NCBI GenBank assembly: GCA_002631855.1
Contig: NTLF01000014.1
Span: 718,474 to 782,473 of the forward strand
Direction: 5' to 3'
From: Zunongwangia sp. ESRF-bin46
GTDB lineage: Bacteria; Bacteroidota; Bacteroidia; Flavobacteriales; Flavobacteriaceae
DNA: 64,000 nucleotides
Below, in pieces: positions 1 through 7,565 of the stretch. Positions within the stretch are counted from its first letter, which is position 1. Each line of letters opens with the position of its first letter. The translations under genes were made by a program, and so were the position numbers. The notes beneath the pieces were generated by a model. The model searched no databases. It worked only from the letters and a program-made list of their open reading frames with translations, and was not told where the DNA came from.

Positions 1-382
1 TCTTACGTAAAACAAATTCGGAATAGTCTCGAGGTAGTTTCAAGGGATCTTCAGTATTTTCACCCTCATCAAAAATAAAATCTACACAAAGCTCAATATC
101 CCTATCTTTTGATAACTGATTCAAGAGCTCTCTATAATTTTGTTCTAAAAGATTGTGGAACTGTACCATTGCAGATTTAGAATTATCACAGGAGCCTAGT
201 ATTGTTTCTTCTGCAAAGAAATGATTGTCGTATAAAAAGTCTATTGAGTTTTCACCCAGTCCATCAGCAGAACGCCATCGCGGAAATGTTAAATCAAGAA
301 AATGAATCATCTCAATATAGATAGGGTCTGTGGTAAAATCTTTTATTTCAAGGCCAGGTGGTAAATCAATGTTTTCAATCAT
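1..382 (-). CDS. Unidentified protein, 3' end outside window
   Basis: An open minus-strand frame starts at an ATG at 382 and runs off the left edge without a stop, giving at least 127 residues (N-terminus MIENIDLPPGLEIKDF). It is acidic, with no signal peptide or membrane segment in the visible part. It begins 21 bases after the stop of the upstream minus-strand gene (404-871), so the two are probably co-transcribed. I recognise no family. Coding potential is supported by the long open frame, the mixed hydrophobic/charged composition and the tight spacing. Confidence 0.6.
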   Translation of the reverse strand, partial: MIENIDLPPGLEIKDFTTDPIYIEMIHFLDLTFPRWRSADGLGENSIDFLYDNHFFAEETILGSCDNSKSAMVQFHNLLEQNYRELLNQLSKDRDIELCVDFIFDEGENTEDPLKLPRDYSEFVLRK

Positions 383-403
383 CTTATGTTATTTTTTGTA
401 CTA

Positions 404-871
404 CTATTTGTGTTCCTTTTTGTACTCTTCTTTAAGAATATTTAGCATATTATAAAATGGAGTGTTTTCAGAGAAAGAGGTTATATTTGATTCTTGTATA
501 ATTTTGGAAATCACTCTAGGATGCGATTGTGTTTTGTTATAGATTTTTGCATAATATTCCTTAATCCCTTTTAAATTTATTCTTTCTTTTTTAAAGATAG
601 AATTATTTTTTAGGTTTTTTAAAATTGGGGAACAATCTTCTTTTGGGACACGCTTTAAGGTGCCCTCTTTAAATCTCTTTGTAATTTCTACAGATGCAAT
701 ATGGGTGGCTTTATTATACATTTTTAAATGAATAGGGGCGTTTTCAGAAAATTGACTATTTGTCTCTGATCTCAATTTTTCTAAATAAAAATAAAATGCC
801 TGTATGGAAGAATAGCCGCTAAGCATATCGGCAACCATCTTATCTATATGTTTTAATTGGTCAGAGGTCAT
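404..871 (-). CDS. Unidentified 155-residue protein
   Basis: A lysine-rich, apparently soluble protein without signal peptide, membrane helix or motif that I can name. The N-terminal half looks helical (residues about 1-40, DQLKHIDKMVADML) and the C-terminus is very basic (KEEYKKEHK). It is the first gene of a two-gene minus-strand unit with the partial gene at 1-382, and it is divergent from the HTH gene at 1013. The 140-bp divergent region holds a perfect inverted repeat (958-983) that could control both directions. The position at the edge of a defence island suggests an accessory role, but no function can be assigned. Confidence 0.6.
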   Translation of the reverse strand: MTSDQLKHIDKMVADMLSGYSSIQAFYFYLEKLRSETNSQFSENAPIHLKMYNKATHIASVEITKRFKEGTLKRVPKEDCSPILKNLKNNSIFKKERINLKGIKEYYAKIYNKTQSHPRVISKIIQESNITSFSENTPFYNMLNILKEEYKKEHK

Positions 872-957
872 TTTTCAGTCAATATATATGTGGTGTTTTA
901 TTTATAATCAGTAATCTTTATACATCCGTAAAAGCCTAAAACAATTTCAAATATAAT

Positions 958-983
958 AAAATATAGCATATTTGCTATATTTT
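958..983. promoter_or_regulatory. Perfect inverted repeat, probable operator of the HTH gene
   Basis: AAAATATAGCA, a 4-base spacer, then TGCTATATTTT: an 11-bp perfect dyad. It sits about 30 bp before the start of the XRE regulator at 1013, in the divergent region with the minus-strand pair. This is the usual position for an autoregulatory operator. Seen directly; function inferred. Confidence 0.5.
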
Positions 984-1012
984 AAAATACTACAACTTCT
1001 GAAATTGCTTGA

Positions 1013-1237
1013 GTGAAAACTCAAGAGGATAAAATATTTGTGAAAAAGTTTGGCAAGAACCTTCGTAAGGTTCGAAAATCCAAAAATATATCAATGACAA
1101 AACTTGCCTTTGATTCAGGTTTAGAGTATTCTCAAATCAGCAGAATAGAATTGGGTCAAATAAACACCTCCATTGCAGCCGTTAATAGTATTGCGTTGGC
1201 TTTGAAGATTAAAACTAAGGAGTTGTTTGATTTTTAA
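1013..1237 (+). CDS. Small XRE-family HTH regulator
   Basis: A 74-residue stand-alone Cro/CI-type helix-turn-helix protein. The domain fills the protein: FGKNLRKVRKSKNISMTKLA is helices 1-2, SQISRIELGQ the recognition helix, and ALALKIKTKELF the closing helices. The listed start is GTG; a second in-frame GTG at 1040 would remove nine residues and leave the domain intact. DNA-binding regulator, probably a repressor acting on the dyad just upstream (958-983) and perhaps on the divergent minus-strand genes. Such small XRE proteins are common as controllers of restriction systems and toxin-antitoxin pairs; which genes it controls cannot be told from sequence. Confidence 0.75.
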   Translation: MKTQEDKIFVKKFGKNLRKVRKSKNISMTKLAFDSGLEYSQISRIELGQINTSIAAVNSIALALKIKTKELFDF

Positions 1238-1417
1238 TTTAAGAAGATAGGAGTATTAATTTGTAGATCTGATTAATCTCAATAGGTATTTAAATTCAAT
1301 ATTTTTATGTTTAGTATAATTGTCCATTTATCAAGGAAGGGTTAAGGTGTATTCATTATTTCAAATAAGTAATTATGAGGTAATTAAAATTTTACAAAAA
1401 AAATACAATTAAAAAGA

Positions 1418-2554
1418 TTATAATTTAAATAAATCATAACCAACACCAATCCCTAACCAGGGTTTTCCGTCATATATCCAAGACTCAGCAACACGTCCTA
1501 CGCCCTTGTCAATACCACCAAAAAGACCCACACTTATTTTATTCCAGCTTTTTACATACCCAACCCCAAAACTAATCGTTCCAAAAGTCCCTTCTCTATC
1601 ACCTTGCGGTTGGTCTAAAGTAATATCAGTATTGGTCGACTTTAATTCAACAGCAGAAGAACCTATAAAAGCACCTATAGTATTTTTTGAGGTAAACGTC
1701 CGATTACCAATTTTTTTACGATGAGTAAATTGTGTTTTTCCCCAGGTCCACCCACCAAAAAAAGCAAGGTTTACAGAAGTACTAAATTCCTCACTTTTTA
1801 TACTTATTTCCATAGGATTATTCTCATCAGAAGTATCAATTGCATCCCTATCATTTCTAAATCGATATTTCAATGGAATTGTTATTGCTGTTAATGTGAC
1901 CTCAGTAAACTTAAATTTCGCAGTATGGTCATCAGGTATTTCGTAGAATAATATCTCCCTCGTTTCTTTAGATTTGTTTAAATCATTATCTTCAGATGTA
2001 ATAGTTTCTTTTTTATCATCGTCATCAATTCGCACTATTGTCTTTTTTATGCCTTCTTGTGCCTGATCGGTTGTACCTTCTTTAAAAGGCCATAAATTCA
2101 CGTAAAGCTTATCGTCCTCAAATAACAAACCAGCTTTATAAATTATGTCATTTTTTATAGAAATGCCGAAAGTCCCAGCTCTTAGCTTTTCTTTCATACC
2201 TATCAACTTTTTAGTATCAAGATTATTAAAATTGGTCTTATCAATAATGTAAACATTGCCAGCACAATCTTTCAATTCAATTGATGGCACTATACCATCG
2301 GCAACAAGCTTAAATTTATCATCGATTTTCTTTTTGTTCTCAGCAGATAAATCATCATAAGAAGAACATTTCTCTTTCATTAAAAACTTAACCTTGGCTT
2401 TCTGTTTATCCGTAAGGTTATCAAAATCATACTGATTCGTTTTGTCATTCAAAAAGTCAATGAAGTTAGTAACCTTGTAATTTTTATAAAGCGTCTCTTG
2501 TCCAAAACACGTACAGGATAGCCCTAATAAAAAAAGTAAGTATAAGTTTCTCAT
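1418..2554 (-). CDS. Exported protein with predicted outer-membrane beta-barrel C-terminus
   Basis: 378 residues with a clear signal peptide (MRNLYLLFLLGLSCTCFGQ, cleavage expected before or near QETLYKN). The middle (about 40-210) is hydrophilic and charged. The last ~160 residues alternate hydrophobic and polar residues in short strands rich in Gly and aromatics (NLAFFGGWTWGKTQF, GTISFGVGYVKSWNK, PWLGIGVGYDLF), typical of Bacteroidota outer-membrane beta-barrels. The final residues FKL fit an outer-membrane C-terminus. It stands alone on the minus strand between two HTH regulators. No specific family recognised; role unknown. Confidence 0.7.
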   Translation of the reverse strand: MRNLYLLFLLGLSCTCFGQETLYKNYKVTNFIDFLNDKTNQYDFDNLTDKQKAKVKFLMKEKCSSYDDLSAENKKKIDDKFKLVADGIVPSIELKDCAGNVYIIDKTNFNNLDTKKLIGMKEKLRAGTFGISIKNDIIYKAGLLFEDDKLYVNLWPFKEGTTDQAQEGIKKTIVRIDDDDKKETITSEDNDLNKSKETREILFYEIPDDHTAKFKFTEVTLTAITIPLKYRFRNDRDAIDTSDENNPMEISIKSEEFSTSVNLAFFGGWTWGKTQFTHRKKIGNRTFTSKNTIGAFIGSSAVELKSTNTDITLDQPQGDREGTFGTISFGVGYVKSWNKISVGLFGGIDKGVGRVAESWIYDGKPWLGIGVGYDLFKL

Positions 2555-2719
2555 AATGATTGTTTTATATCTGCAAGTTAATATTATATTCTTAAGACTA
2601 TATACCCTTTATTGGGTATTTTTTTAATAAGACATCGAATGGTAAATAAGTGCTGGTAAATAAGTATTGTTAAAATTTAGTTAGATTTGACAAATAGATT
2701 CAAGTCTAATTTTGGAATT

Positions 2720-2974
2720 ATGCATTTTGGCGAAAAGATAAGACAACTAAGAGAGGATATAGGCCTGTTGATACTTGAGCTTACTGCTAAGGCAGAAATT
2801 GATACAGCCCTATTAAGCAAAATTGAGAGGAGTAATAGAGTTGCAACTTTTCAACAAGTTATAAGTATCTCTAATGCTTTGAACATAAAATTTAAAGAAC
2901 TAATTAAGTTTTGGTTAGCAAATCAAATAACGCAGTTGATACTTAAAGAACCCAACGCAAAAGAAGTTTCATAA
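2720..2974 (+). CDS. XRE-family HTH regulator upstream of type I RM (controller-like)
   Basis: I place the start at the ATG at 2720, giving 84 residues (MHFGEKIRQLREDIGLL); an upstream TTG at 2687 is in frame but adds sequence outside the HTH fold. The HTH spans about 5-65, with TALLSKIERSNRVATFQQVI as recognition helix and turn. The tail (LILKEPNAKEVS) is short. It ends 47 bp before hsdM and points the same way. Small XRE proteins of this size directly ahead of restriction-modification genes are often controller (C) proteins that delay or tune restriction; that role is inferred from position. Confidence 0.75.
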   Translation: MHFGEKIRQLREDIGLLILELTAKAEIDTALLSKIERSNRVATFQQVISISNALNIKFKELIKFWLANQITQLILKEPNAKEVS

Positions 2975-3021
2975 TTAATATAATAGCAGTTAAAGAATTT
3001 TTAAAATCATAGATATACTAA

Positions 3022-4869
3022 ATGCACAATTTTCGAGAAAAAGCAGACCTGATTTGGAAAGTAGCAGATTTATTAAGGGGTGATTACAAACAATCAGACT
3101 ATGGCAAGGTAATTTTACCCTTCACAGTACTTAGAAGATTAGATTGCGTATTAGCACCTACGAAAAAGAAAGTGTTAGATCAATTGGAGCGTGTCTCAAA
3201 ACTCAAAGAGGGTGCAAAAGATAAGGTGCTAAATACAGTAGCAGGTTATAATTTCCATAATAGGAGTCAATACGATTTTGCTAAACTATCCGAAGATCCA
3301 GATAATATCGCAAAAAACCTTCGAAATTTCATCAATGGCTTTTCAATGAGTGCTCGTGAAATTTTAGAATACTTCAGTTTCGACGATCAAATAGACAGAC
3401 TGGATGACCCTAAAACAGATCTTCTGTATAGAGTTGTGAAAGAATTTAATGCCATAGACCTAACCGATATGTCCAGTATGGAAATGGGCTATTGTTTTGA
3501 GCATCTTATTCGTAAATTTTCAGAACAATCTAATGAAACCGCAGGGGAACATTTTACACCTCGTGAAGTAATTAGATTAATGGTTAATCTAATTTTTACC
3601 GAAGATCGCGACATTTTAGGTAGAGAAGGTATCGTAAAAACCCTATATGATCCAGCCTGTGGTACAGGCGGTATGTTATCAGAATCTGAAACGTACCTTA
3701 ATGACCTTAATCCAGATGCCAAACTAGAAGTGTTTGGTCAGGAAATAAATCCAGAGTCCTACGCCATCTGTAAATCAGATATGTTGATAAAGGGTCAAAA
3801 TCCAAGCAATATAAAATTTGGTAACACCTTTACGATAGATGGCCTACCTAATGAGAAGTTTGATTATATGCTATCCAACCCCCCATTTGGTGTAGATTGG
3901 AAAAAAGCCTCAAAAATTATAAAGGCGGAAGCAGAAAACAAAGGGTTTTCTGGTCGCTTTGGTGCCGGCACACCGCGCATAAATGATGGTTCACTACTCT
4001 TTCTTCAGCATATGATGAGCAAACTTAAAAAAAGTGGTAGCCGTATAGGGATAGTTTTTAATGGCTCACCTCTATTTTCTGGCTCGGCTGGTAGTGGCGA
4101 AAGTAACATTCGTCAATGGCTCATTGAAGAAGACTACGTAGAGGCAATCGTGGCACTTCCAGACCAACTATTTTATAATACAGGAATAAGTACATACGTA
4201 TGGATTTTAACAAATCATAAGTCAGAAACTCGAAAAGGTCATATTCAATTAATCAACGCTACAGGTGATAAAGATGAAGAACTGATAAAAGAAGGAAAAC
4301 TGGAAATCAACCGCTTTTGGGAAAAACAAACGCCTTCTTTGGGGAGCAAGCGTAAACGAATTGCCGAAAATGGAAATTCTAAAGGCGTCGGGTACATTAC
4401 ACAGCTTTTTGGGCGATACGATGAATTTTACAATTACACTTTTTCCAAAGAAGAGGTAGAAGAGCCAGAGGGAAACGAATTCGTTAAAATCTATCCCAAT
4501 GACTATTTCGGGTACTGGAGGGTTCAAGTGTTGCGCCCTAAATTAAAAAATGGAAATCCTATAAAAACTAAGTCTGGCGAATTTAAAGCAGATCCAGACT
4601 GGAAAGATTATGAGAATATACCGTTTTTGTTTGAAGAACGTGATGGCACACTAAGGCCACAAACCATAAAAAAATATATGGATAGAGAGGTACGCCCACA
4701 CGTACCCAATGCTTGGGTAGATGACAAAAAAACAAAAATTGGTTATGAGATCAATCTCAACCGTTATTTCTATGAGTTTAAGCCACTACGTGATTTAGCC
4801 GATATTAAAGATGAAATTCTGGCACTTGAGAAACAAACGATTGAGGATGAAAAAACGGTACTCGAATGA
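3022..4869 (+). CDS. hsdM: Type I restriction-modification system DNA methyltransferase subunit HsdM
   Basis: 615 residues, in the usual HsdM range. It has an N-terminal helical HsdM_N region (about 5-150), the GEHFTPREV segment before the SAM domain (about 175-183), SAM motif I DPACGTGGML (about 210-219) and the catalytic N6-adenine motif NPPFG (about 286-290). It makes m6A in the sequence chosen by HsdS and forms the M2S core of the restriction complex. The stop overlaps the hsdS start by four bases (ATGA), so translation is probably coupled. First structural gene of a co-directional cluster reaching at least to 11,521. Confidence 0.96.
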   Translation: MHNFREKADLIWKVADLLRGDYKQSDYGKVILPFTVLRRLDCVLAPTKKKVLDQLERVSKLKEGAKDKVLNTVAGYNFHNRSQYDFAKLSEDPDNIAKNLRNFINGFSMSAREILEYFSFDDQIDRLDDPKTDLLYRVVKEFNAIDLTDMSSMEMGYCFEHLIRKFSEQSNETAGEHFTPREVIRLMVNLIFTEDRDILGREGIVKTLYDPACGTGGMLSESETYLNDLNPDAKLEVFGQEINPESYAICKSDMLIKGQNPSNIKFGNTFTIDGLPNEKFDYMLSNPPFGVDWKKASKIIKAEAENKGFSGRFGAGTPRINDGSLLFLQHMMSKLKKSGSRIGIVFNGSPLFSGSAGSGESNIRQWLIEEDYVEAIVALPDQLFYNTGISTYVWILTNHKSETRKGHIQLINATGDKDEELIKEGKLEINRFWEKQTPSLGSKRKRIAENGNSKGVGYITQLFGRYDEFYNYTFSKEEVEEPEGNEFVKIYPNDYFGYWRVQVLRPKLKNGNPIKTKSGEFKADPDWKDYENIPFLFEERDGTLRPQTIKKYMDREVRPHVPNAWVDDKKTKIGYEINLNRYFYEFKPLRDLADIKDEILALEKQTIEDEKTVLE

Positions 4870-6200
4870 TGCAACCATATGATACATATAAAGACAGCGG
4901 TATTGATTGGGTCGAAAGAATTCCAAATGATTGGAAAACTATAAGACTTGCAGTTTTAGGGAGTTTTTACAAAGGGAAAGGTGTAGCTAAATCTGACATT
5001 GAGATGGTTGGTAATCAAGTCATTTTATATGGTGACATTTACACCAAATATAGTTTGTCAGTTGATTCTTTTGAAAGAAGAATTCCTGATGAAGTATCAA
5101 AGAAATCATTTTTGATAAAATCAAATGATTTGTTATTTACTGCATCCGGCGAAACCAAAGAGGAAATAGGTAAAGCTCTGGCATTTCAAGGGGAAGATGA
5201 GGCTTATGCAGGTGGTGATGTGATTATCTTTCGCCAGAATGAGATTGATGCTAAATATTTAAGCTATTTATTCAATTCCTATAAAATTGCAGAGCAGAAA
5301 GCCAAATTATCCAAAGGTGAAATAGTTGTTCATATTTATTCAAGCCAACTTAGAGACATTAAGTTTCCATTACCAGAAAATAATGTTATAGAAAATTTAT
5401 TAATCTATCTCGACCAAAAAACAGAACAAATAGACCGCATCATTAAAGCCAAACAAAAGCTTATCCAGCTATATGAGGAAGATAAACAGTTAATCATTAA
5501 TGAATTGGTTACAGGTAAAAAAGTGCTTATTAATGGCAAGCTTGAATTGCCAAAAAAAACTAAAGATTCTGAAACAAAGTGGCTCGGTCGGATTCCAGAA
5601 GATTGGAGTCATAGTTCGTTAAAATGGTATTCGAAAATATATTCGGGAGGTACACCTTCTAAATCAGTGCTTTCTTATTGGTTTGCAGGGGATATTCCCT
5701 GGTTAAATTCTGGAACAGTTAATCAGTTTATAATTACAGAGCCGTCAAATTATATAACTGAAGAAGGACTTAATAATTCGAGTGCAAAATGGATTCCCAA
5801 AGGTGCGTTGGTTATGGCTCTGGCGGGTCAAGGTAAAACTAAAGGAATGGTAGGGATGGTCACATTTAAAACTACTTGTAACCAATCTTTAGGAGTCATA
5901 GTTCCAAATAGTAAAGTAAACAACAAATTTTTATTGTATTATTTAAATGACAACTATCAAAATATCAGAAATTTAGCAGGTGGTGATAAAAGAGATGGAA
6001 TTAATTTAGAAATGATTGGAGGTATTAAAATTCCTTTACCCGATATAGAAATTCAAGAGGAGGTTGTTACAAGCATTGAAGAAAAGTTATCTCATATAGA
6101 TTTCAAAATTCAAAATTCATTGAAACTGATATCCCTTTTGAAAGAGTATCGTACAACACTTATAAACGATGTTGTTACAGGTAAAATTAAAATAAGTTAA
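4866..6200 (+). CDS. hsdS: Type I restriction-modification specificity subunit HsdS
   Basis: 444 residues with the classic two-target-recognition-domain layout. TRD1 follows DSGIDWVERIPNDWKTIRL and TRD2 follows TKWLGRIPEDWSH. The two conserved helical spacers end in matching motifs (LIINELVTGKKV near 215 and TLINDVVTGKIKIS at the C-terminus), the internal repeat typical of HsdS. It reads a bipartite DNA sequence and docks two HsdM copies. The start overlaps hsdM by four bases. The C-terminus is complete, with no inverted TRD cassette or recombinase nearby, so specificity switching is not evident here. Confidence 0.95.
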   Translation: MMQPYDTYKDSGIDWVERIPNDWKTIRLAVLGSFYKGKGVAKSDIEMVGNQVILYGDIYTKYSLSVDSFERRIPDEVSKKSFLIKSNDLLFTASGETKEEIGKALAFQGEDEAYAGGDVIIFRQNEIDAKYLSYLFNSYKIAEQKAKLSKGEIVVHIYSSQLRDIKFPLPENNVIENLLIYLDQKTEQIDRIIKAKQKLIQLYEEDKQLIINELVTGKKVLINGKLELPKKTKDSETKWLGRIPEDWSHSSLKWYSKIYSGGTPSKSVLSYWFAGDIPWLNSGTVNQFIITEPSNYITEEGLNNSSAKWIPKGALVMALAGQGKTKGMVGMVTFKTTCNQSLGVIVPNSKVNNKFLLYYLNDNYQNIRNLAGGDKRDGINLEMIGGIKIPLPDIEIQEEVVTSIEEKLSHIDFKIQNSLKLISLLKEYRTTLINDVVTGKIKIS

Positions 6201-6205
6201 TAAAT

Positions 6206-6535
6206 ATGAGCTTAACACTATCCAAAGCACAAGTAAGATCATCCTTTGAAGCGGTTGGTGATTTCTTATGGTATATAGGTTGTCGTACAGATGATAGATT
6301 CGAAACAAAATGTTTAATCTCAGTAAATCATCCAAAAAATTTTACGTGGGATATAGAATTTGAACAAAATGGTTATGGAGCAAGCTACGATTCATACATA
6401 ATACGATCAAATGTATTTAAATCAAAAGGATATTATCGGCCTGTTTGGTCAGCATATCATCACTTTAAATGGAATGATGTAAATAAGGAGCTAAACGTCA
6501 CTATTGATAATAATAATTATAAATTTTCTAAGTAA
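6206..6535 (+). CDS. Unidentified 109-residue protein inside the type I RM operon
   Basis: The ATG lies only 5 bp after the hsdS stop, and the stop (6533-6535) is one base before the ATG of the next gene, so it is embedded in the operon. The protein is rich in aromatics (DFLWYIGCRTDD, GYYRPVWSAYHHFKW), has no signal peptide or transmembrane helix, and looks like a small soluble alpha/beta domain. I recognise no family. Its fixed place directly ahead of the Ntn-hydrolase-like gene suggests the two act as a pair added to the RM system. Confidence 0.65.
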   Translation: MSLTLSKAQVRSSFEAVGDFLWYIGCRTDDRFETKCLISVNHPKNFTWDIEFEQNGYGASYDSYIIRSNVFKSKGYYRPVWSAYHHFKWNDVNKELNVTIDNNNYKFSK

Positions 6536-6536
6536 A

Positions 6537-7565
6537 ATGACACTTTGTACAGCTTGGATTAGAAAGACAGAAAATACGGAAGAGTTGGTTTTTGCCTCAG
6601 ACAGTAAATTGAACGGTGCTGGTGAAAGATGGGACAAGGGTATTAAACTCTTTGAATTACCAAATAAAGACGGATTACTTTGTTTTACTGGCAGTACCTT
6701 CCGAGCCTACCCTTTAATTTTAAATCTTACTTCATCCATAACAATGGATGAGAGGTTTAAGATGACTTACCTTACTGTTAATGAGCACGTGGAGCATATT
6801 TGTAACCTCTTTTCTGAATTAGTTAAATCGATATCAGATTATGTAGAAGATAAGCATACTTTACGCGGTGATGCTCGTTTCCTATTTGGTGGTTGGGATT
6901 GGAAACAAGGGTGTTTTAGGGTATGGTATATATTATATAATCCAGAAGAAGAGAGATTTGAAGCTCAGGAATTAACAGACGATCCAGAAGCAACAAACTT
7001 TCATCTATTTATAGGCGAGTCGGACCATAGCGATGAAGTAGATTTTGATGTTGAAGACTATGCAAATCAGGAACTAACAACCAATTTAATTGCCAAGAAT
7101 AGATTACACAAAAACCTTAATATGGAGCCTATGGAGGTATTAAGGGAAGCTTCGATAAACAAGAAAGTATTAGGTGTTGGTGGCAGTTTACAAGTTGCAA
7201 AATTATATCGTTCCAATAAATCTGAATTTTTTGGCATTATTTGGCCATCAAGTAAAGGGGAACCACATTTTCAGGGAAGAAAATATAAAAAAACCGAGCG
7301 ACCAGCAGTTCAATATTTTGATTGTGATACGTTAGAGATAACAGATTTAGATTTACCTGATGTGATTGATTTAAAGGATGAAGCGTTTGCAGAGGATCTT
7401 GACTTTGTCGGTGAATGTTATCCTGATGGAAATTTAGATAAAAGTATTTCAGATCATAAAAAACATTCTCTCAAATTAATTTTTAAAGAAGTAGCCTACA
7501 AGCATTACATAGACAAACAAAATAAAACTGAAAAAGAATCATCTAATACCGACGAAGAAGAATGA
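6537..7565 (+). CDS. Proteasome/HslV-like Ntn-hydrolase candidate inside the type I RM operon
   Basis: I place the start at the ATG at 6537, one base after the preceding stop; an in-frame ATG at 6504 lies inside the previous gene. This gives MTLCTAW, so removal of Met would expose Thr1. Downstream the order matches 20S beta-subunits/HslV: a strand ending in Asp (LVFASDSK, Asp21), a Lys about 15 residues on (DKGIKLFEL, Lys36, aligning with HslV Lys33), then GLLCFTGSTFRAY, like the HslV segment with GFAGGTADAF. A Gly-rich VGVGGSLQVAKL near 220 could be a further core strand. The 342 residues are longer than HslV (~175), with an acidic C-terminal extension (KESSNTDEEE). The stop overlaps hsdR by four bases. 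Possible roles are a peptidase or amidase acting on RM subunits or a trigger peptide. Fold is motif-based inference; activity is untested. Confidence 0.6.
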   Translation: MTLCTAWIRKTENTEELVFASDSKLNGAGERWDKGIKLFELPNKDGLLCFTGSTFRAYPLILNLTSSITMDERFKMTYLTVNEHVEHICNLFSELVKSISDYVEDKHTLRGDARFLFGGWDWKQGCFRVWYILYNPEEERFEAQELTDDPEATNFHLFIGESDHSDEVDFDVEDYANQELTTNLIAKNRLHKNLNMEPMEVLREASINKKVLGVGGSLQVAKLYRSNKSEFFGIIWPSSKGEPHFQGRKYKKTERPAVQYFDCDTLEITDLDLPDVIDLKDEAFAEDLDFVGECYPDGNLDKSISDHKKHSLKLIFKEVAYKHYIDKQNKTEKESSNTDEEE

